In this document: positions 60,471 to 64,000 of the stretch, in pieces
Position numbering within the stretch: position 1 is the first letter of the stretch
How the letters are laid out: each line of letters opens with the position of its first letter
The notes under the pieces: model-generated
Database searches by the model: none
What the model was told of the DNA's origin: nothing
The model's input: only the letters and a program-made list of their open reading frames with translations
Assembly (NCBI GenBank): GCA_003952965.2
Contig: CM025853.1
Location: forward strand, 5,852,015-5,916,014
Direction: 5' to 3'
Source: Morella rubra
Taxonomy: Eukaryota > Streptophyta > Magnoliopsida > Fagales > Myricaceae
DNA length: 64,000 nucleotides
Translations under genes and position numbers: made by a program

Positions 60471-60900
60471 GGAGGTGGTCTTCCGTACCTTTCAGATCGG
60501 GACCTGGTCGTTCGCCCACTGCATCGACCCGAGCCGACACATGAGCGTGTCTAACTAGAAGGGATGAGCTAATGTTGATGGAGGCCCAAGGAGTGACTAT
60601 GGATCTGCTTGTCTACGTTTTTAATTCACACCTGAAGCGGTGACACCTTCCACACCAGGGCTCCCGACACAGTTCCTCCATTTTATTATGTCCTGGAGGG
60701 AATAGATCATGAGACAAAGGGATCCCTCTCAGTTCGATCTGCTGGGTGACTTTGAGCCTTCCATGGCTCAGCTTAGGCGGAAACAGGGCAGCCTGTTGCT
60801 CCCAGACGTTGGGTCCCAGTGCTGGAGAGGCTCAGCCGTCATAAGAGCCCTCGTTAGTGCCCACGATCGAGGAGAGCTACACTCAGGGGCGTAGATAGAG
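60471..60900. other. GC-richer insert between two module S copies
   Basis: About 430 bases of clearly higher GC than its flanks, holding a 61-codon open frame (60709-60894) with no recognised family. It may be part of a retroelement or captured DNA. No termini seen. Confidence 0.3.
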
Positions 60901-60904
60901 CAAT

Positions 60905-61100
60905 TAACTTGGCAGACGCCGTGGATCACATGTCCATTTTATTAGGGAAATTTAAAACTTATTGTCTAAATTTTTATGAGATTTTGAAAAACTGTCTAGG
61001 TTTCTAGTATTGACAAATCACTGTTTGAGTTTAGGCCATACTTGCAAAATCATTCACTCCGCCATATTTCGATCAAAATTTCCAACGATTTTGATGATGT
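60905..61100 (+). repeat. Module S, copy 3 (close to copy 1)
   Basis: GCCGTGGATCACATGTCCAT, then TTTTATGAGATTTTGAAAAAC, AGTTTAGGCCATA and AATTTCCAACGATT, as at 51930-52150. Confidence 0.7.
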
Positions 61101-62865
61101 GCCAAGTCATGTGTCAAAAATATGGTCATGTGACATGCACATGTCTTAAAAACAAATAAAGTTATAATTATACTTGACTCTCTCAAAGAGTAGATGATAC
61201 AATGAAAATTCAATTCACAAGCTCACATAGAAATAAGGCTTGAAGCTGATTGATTAGTGTGAATGCTTTGTAAATTGTGAAGTCTTAGAGATGATATATA
61301 TGCACGAAAACTGTAAAGTTCGGCAAGCTTAGAAACATGTCCAAAATTTTTCTTTTAAAGACCCAAATTGAAGTCGAGTCGTTTCTTATCATTGGCAGAA
61401 AGTATAACTACCAGTCGACCGGGAAATTTATGCTGGTAGATCCGGTACTAGTTACTGCTGACTCCGTAATGGGATTTTCAAAATTAAAAATTCAAAAATA
61501 CTCCTAACAAGAAACTACGGGTCGATCAAAAACCTATGCCTGGTGGATTCGATACTTGTGATCATTGTCAGTGTAACATATTCTTAAATTAGATACCCGA
61601 ATTTTTTTTGAAAGTTGTACTGATCAACCAAACTTGAATCCAGTAATGAATTTGCTTAAAATAGAGTCTTCAAAAATTTGGTCTCATCATGATTGCATTC
61701 GGCAAGATGAACAGACGCAACCGGTCTACTTACTGTTGAAATAGAGACGATATAAAAATTTGTCCCCTTACAGTTGAATCTGTTGCGCAACTAGAAGTCC
61801 ATTCAATAGGCCAAAATTATAAAATTTTAGACTACTATTTTTGAGAAAAACACATGGAAAATATTTTTAAAGCACATAGAGTTTATCAAAAGTATTTTGG
61901 CTTTAGAAGAGAGTTTCAAATGTAATTTTTCTCTGTGAGTGTGTGATCACATGTTTTAAAGTAGTGAGCTATAGACGAACAAATTTTTACCCTAAGGTTG
62001 TCAAGCCTTGAACTCTTTGCTCTTCAATCTCTGTGACTTGGCTCTTGACCATTTGTCTCTTTTTCTTGAAGATGCCCATTTTGTAATCTTAATGAATTTA
62101 TTGCAATTATCAAAATTTTCATTGTGAACTAAAATCAATGCACAACACTTTCTTATTGGAACATGTGTTTGCTACGTCAGTAGGACAAGAAATAATTGAT
62201 TTTTTCATTTATTTATATTTTTAAGAAGAAATTCTACTTTCAATTCAATTTTTGATTTACACTTTAAACTATTAAATTTGACACATTACTTTAAACTATC
62301 GATTGGTTTATTCTTTACACCACAATATTATAATTTAAGTACTGTCAAGATCATGCTACGTGTCTTTTTTTCTTTTTATTGGTGTCAAGGGTAAAAGCTT
62401 AAGTTGGGCCACAAATTCCAAACTAATTAATATTTTGAACTGTTCATTGCAAAATGAGTAGCATATATAGGTGCAAAATGTAGTTTTCCGTTTTTTTCAT
62501 TTACTCACCTCTTTCGGAACTTTTTTTTGTTAGAATTACCTTTCTGGTGATTGCATACTGAGTTGTACCTCTTAATTGGGAGGACAAAGTTTTTTCTCTT
62601 GTTACCAGGCGCTAGGCCCATCTTTTTGTACAGTTTGTGGGGAATTAATACATCACCAGTTACCCCAAAGAAAAAAAAAAAAAAAACTCTTGCAGAACTT
62701 CCTTTCCAAATATAGAAACACCAATTATTTACCTATATTACCTTATACTAAATAGCCACGTGGCGGCTCTTATAAGTCCATAATTTCTTCTGATCTTTTG
62801 ATCTACTCGAGAGCGTTTGAAAATTTGGAGTGGAATAAATTAAATGTGGTGGTTCAGAGGACTAA
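61101..62865. other. Non-coding stretch, possible old LTR
   Basis: Contains two diverged copies, about 115 bases apart, of a GTCGACCG/GTCGATCA stretch followed by TATGC.TGGT.GAT.CG.TACT (near 61416 and 61531). No coding sequence or clear termini. A G-box-like GCCACGTGGC lies at 62755. Confidence 0.35.
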
Positions 62866-62869
62866 TGAC

Positions 62870-63030
62870 CTAATTATTATATGGAAGCCATGGATCAGAT
62901 GCCCATTTTATTATATTATCTCGACGTCATCCTATTGATAATTATGCGTCGTAACTCCCACAAAAATAAAGAAAAGTTTTAAATTGTCCATAACGGTCAT
63001 TAATTTAGTACCACTTGGCTGTATGATTCT
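62870..63030 (+). repeat. Module S, copy 4 (upstream of a possible gene start)
   Basis: TGGAAGCCATGGATCAGATG with the same following words as 60340-60470, and an extra stretch of about 50 bases in the middle. It runs into the TATA-like box at 63044, which suggests that module S is promoter DNA. Confidence 0.75.
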
Positions 63031-63041
63031 TCGTATAGTTT

Positions 63042-63222
63042 GCTATATATAGCCTGAGCACTAGATCTGGGAAGCGCCAAGTAACAAGTCCAGGTCTTTA
63101 TAGCTCCTCGACCCAGTTGAGCATAAGCACGCTGTTTTGTGAGAAAGATGAATCCTGCTTCTTCAACAGCCTCCTACAAAAGGTTACTAGGTTCTGACTA
63201 TTCTTCCAAGCCCAAGCAATAT
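63042..63222 (+). promoter_or_regulatory. Possible gene start: TATA box, leader and first codons, cut by CACTA
   Basis: CTATATATAG at 63043-63052 is a good TATA box. About 95 bases later a purine-rich context (GAGAAAG) precedes an ATG at 63148. The open frame MNPASSTASYKRLLGSDYSS reaches the CACTA element at 63223 and becomes meaningless there. The protein is not recognised. Four copies of the upstream module in this locus support this being a true promoter region. Confidence 0.4.
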
Positions 63223-64000
63223 CACTACAAAAAAATTGACTTTTAGTGACAAAAATTTTGTCACTAAAAGTCAAAATTTCGTCACTAAAAGTATTAGTGA
63301 CAAATTTTTTTCGTCACGAGCTCCGTTAGCGAAAGAGCGTCACAAAATGTATTTTGTGACGAAACCCGAATTTCATCACGAAAATTTTTTAGTGACGGAA
63401 AATTTTCATCATTAAATATAATGATCGATCAGTAATTTTTGCCGATCAATCGGTTAAAACGAAGTGATGATAGGTTAGAACAGCGATCGATCGGTATTTG
63501 TTTGCAATGATCGAATGGGTACCAATACCGATCGATCGTAATATATAAAATGATCATATGGTATGTATTAAGGATGGATCGGATATGTATTCGTAATTGA
63601 TCGACACATTTAACCGATTGCATGGTAAGAAATAGCCAATCGATTGTTTCAGTAACGACGATTGGACATTTTATATAAGCGATCGATCACTATTGTTTCA
63701 CGATCGATCGTTATAATTGGATAATCGATCGTCTATTGCTCCACCAATCGGTCGCTTATAGTACCGATAGATCACTTGCGCTTAGGCGATCGATCGTTCA
63801 TGTTACTGATCGATTAGTAATTTTGACTTTTTAATATTAGCGATCAATTGGTGATACCACAATCAGTTTTTTTTTTAAACAATAATAATAATAAAAAATA
63901 TTATATAACACATACTATTATAATAACAATACAATACTCACATTAATAAACATCAATAATAACAAATAGTGATCCGTAATTAAATGGAAAATAATATCGT
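63223..64000 (+). mobile_element. Left end of a CACTA element, running out of the window
   Basis: Begins CACTACAAAAAAATTG at 63223 (preceding bases TAT). It is followed at once by a perfect 39-base palindrome (63236-63274) around TTTTAGTGACAAAA and by GTGACGAAA words. From 63420 a dense array with GATCGATC cores extends to about 63860. The other end and any genes lie beyond the window. Confidence 0.8.
63420..63870. repeat. Subterminal array with GATCGATC core
   Basis: More than a dozen variants of CGATCGATCG (CCGATCGATCG, GCGATCGATC, CGATCAATCGG, GATCGATTAG and others), spaced roughly 20-40 bases apart in both orientations. It occupies the place where the other CACTA elements here carry TTCGAA-core motifs. 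Confidence 0.85.

Noticed and set aside
61101-62200. Possible complete LTR retrotransposon
   Set aside because: Only a diverged internal duplication was seen; no paired LTRs, primer-binding site or coding domain.
1-64000. tRNA, rRNA, CRISPR arrays, bacterial operons or organelle DNA
   Set aside because: No cloverleaf, rRNA or spacer-repeat pattern was recognised. Introns and transposon types show plant nuclear DNA. The regular palindromes are transposon subterminal arrays, not CRISPR.

Overview
This window is nuclear DNA of a flowering plant, most likely a eudicot; the species cannot be named from it. Spliceosomal introns, an oxidosqualene cyclase gene fragment, a plant A-type cytochrome P450 and every major class of plant transposon support this. 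Background DNA is AT-rich. Host genes are few: one apparently intact P450 (53508-55318, CYP712-like), the first four exons of a beta-amyrin-synthase-type oxidosqualene cyclase (24847-26285), and a possible gene start cut by a transposon (63148-63222). Transposons and their decay products fill most of the rest.

Layout. 1-2286: the 3' part of a Ty3/gypsy retrotransposon with its 3' LTR, abutting a Mutator-type (MULE) transposase pseudogene on the minus strand (2287-5269). 6720-20988: a stack of broken CACTA (En/Spm) elements on the minus strand, with a LINE tail, a Transposase_24 fragment and two promoter-like modules between them. 20989-21650: an inverted fragment of the same LTR. 21990-26285: the cyclase promoter and first exons, with a complete 2.26 kb CACTA element (22464-24727) in the upstream region. 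26577-32055: a 5'-truncated LINE on the minus strand. 32055-36130: CACTA-derived repeats. 37840-48872: the most complete CACTA element, with an accessory coiled-coil gene, a tandemly duplicated TNP2-type transposase and a Transposase_24 gene. 48873-53507: non-coding DNA with duplicated modules leading into the P450. 55903-56720: a solo LTR. 57309-60136: a second complete CACTA element. 63223-end: the start of another CACTA element.

How the parts relate. Cyclases make triterpene skeletons and P450s oxidise them. CYP712 members are known triterpene oxidases, so the fragment and the P450 may be remains of a triterpene gene cluster broken up by transposons. Modules upstream of the P450 recur near 10.5 and 11.2 kb, and another module recurs near 51.9, 60.35, 60.9 and 62.9 kb. 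This suggests that the locus once held more gene copies. The CACTA remnants together outline an autonomous element with three genes in one direction: an accessory protein, the TNP2 transposase and a Transposase_24 protein. It ends in arrays of short palindromes whose sequence differs between families.
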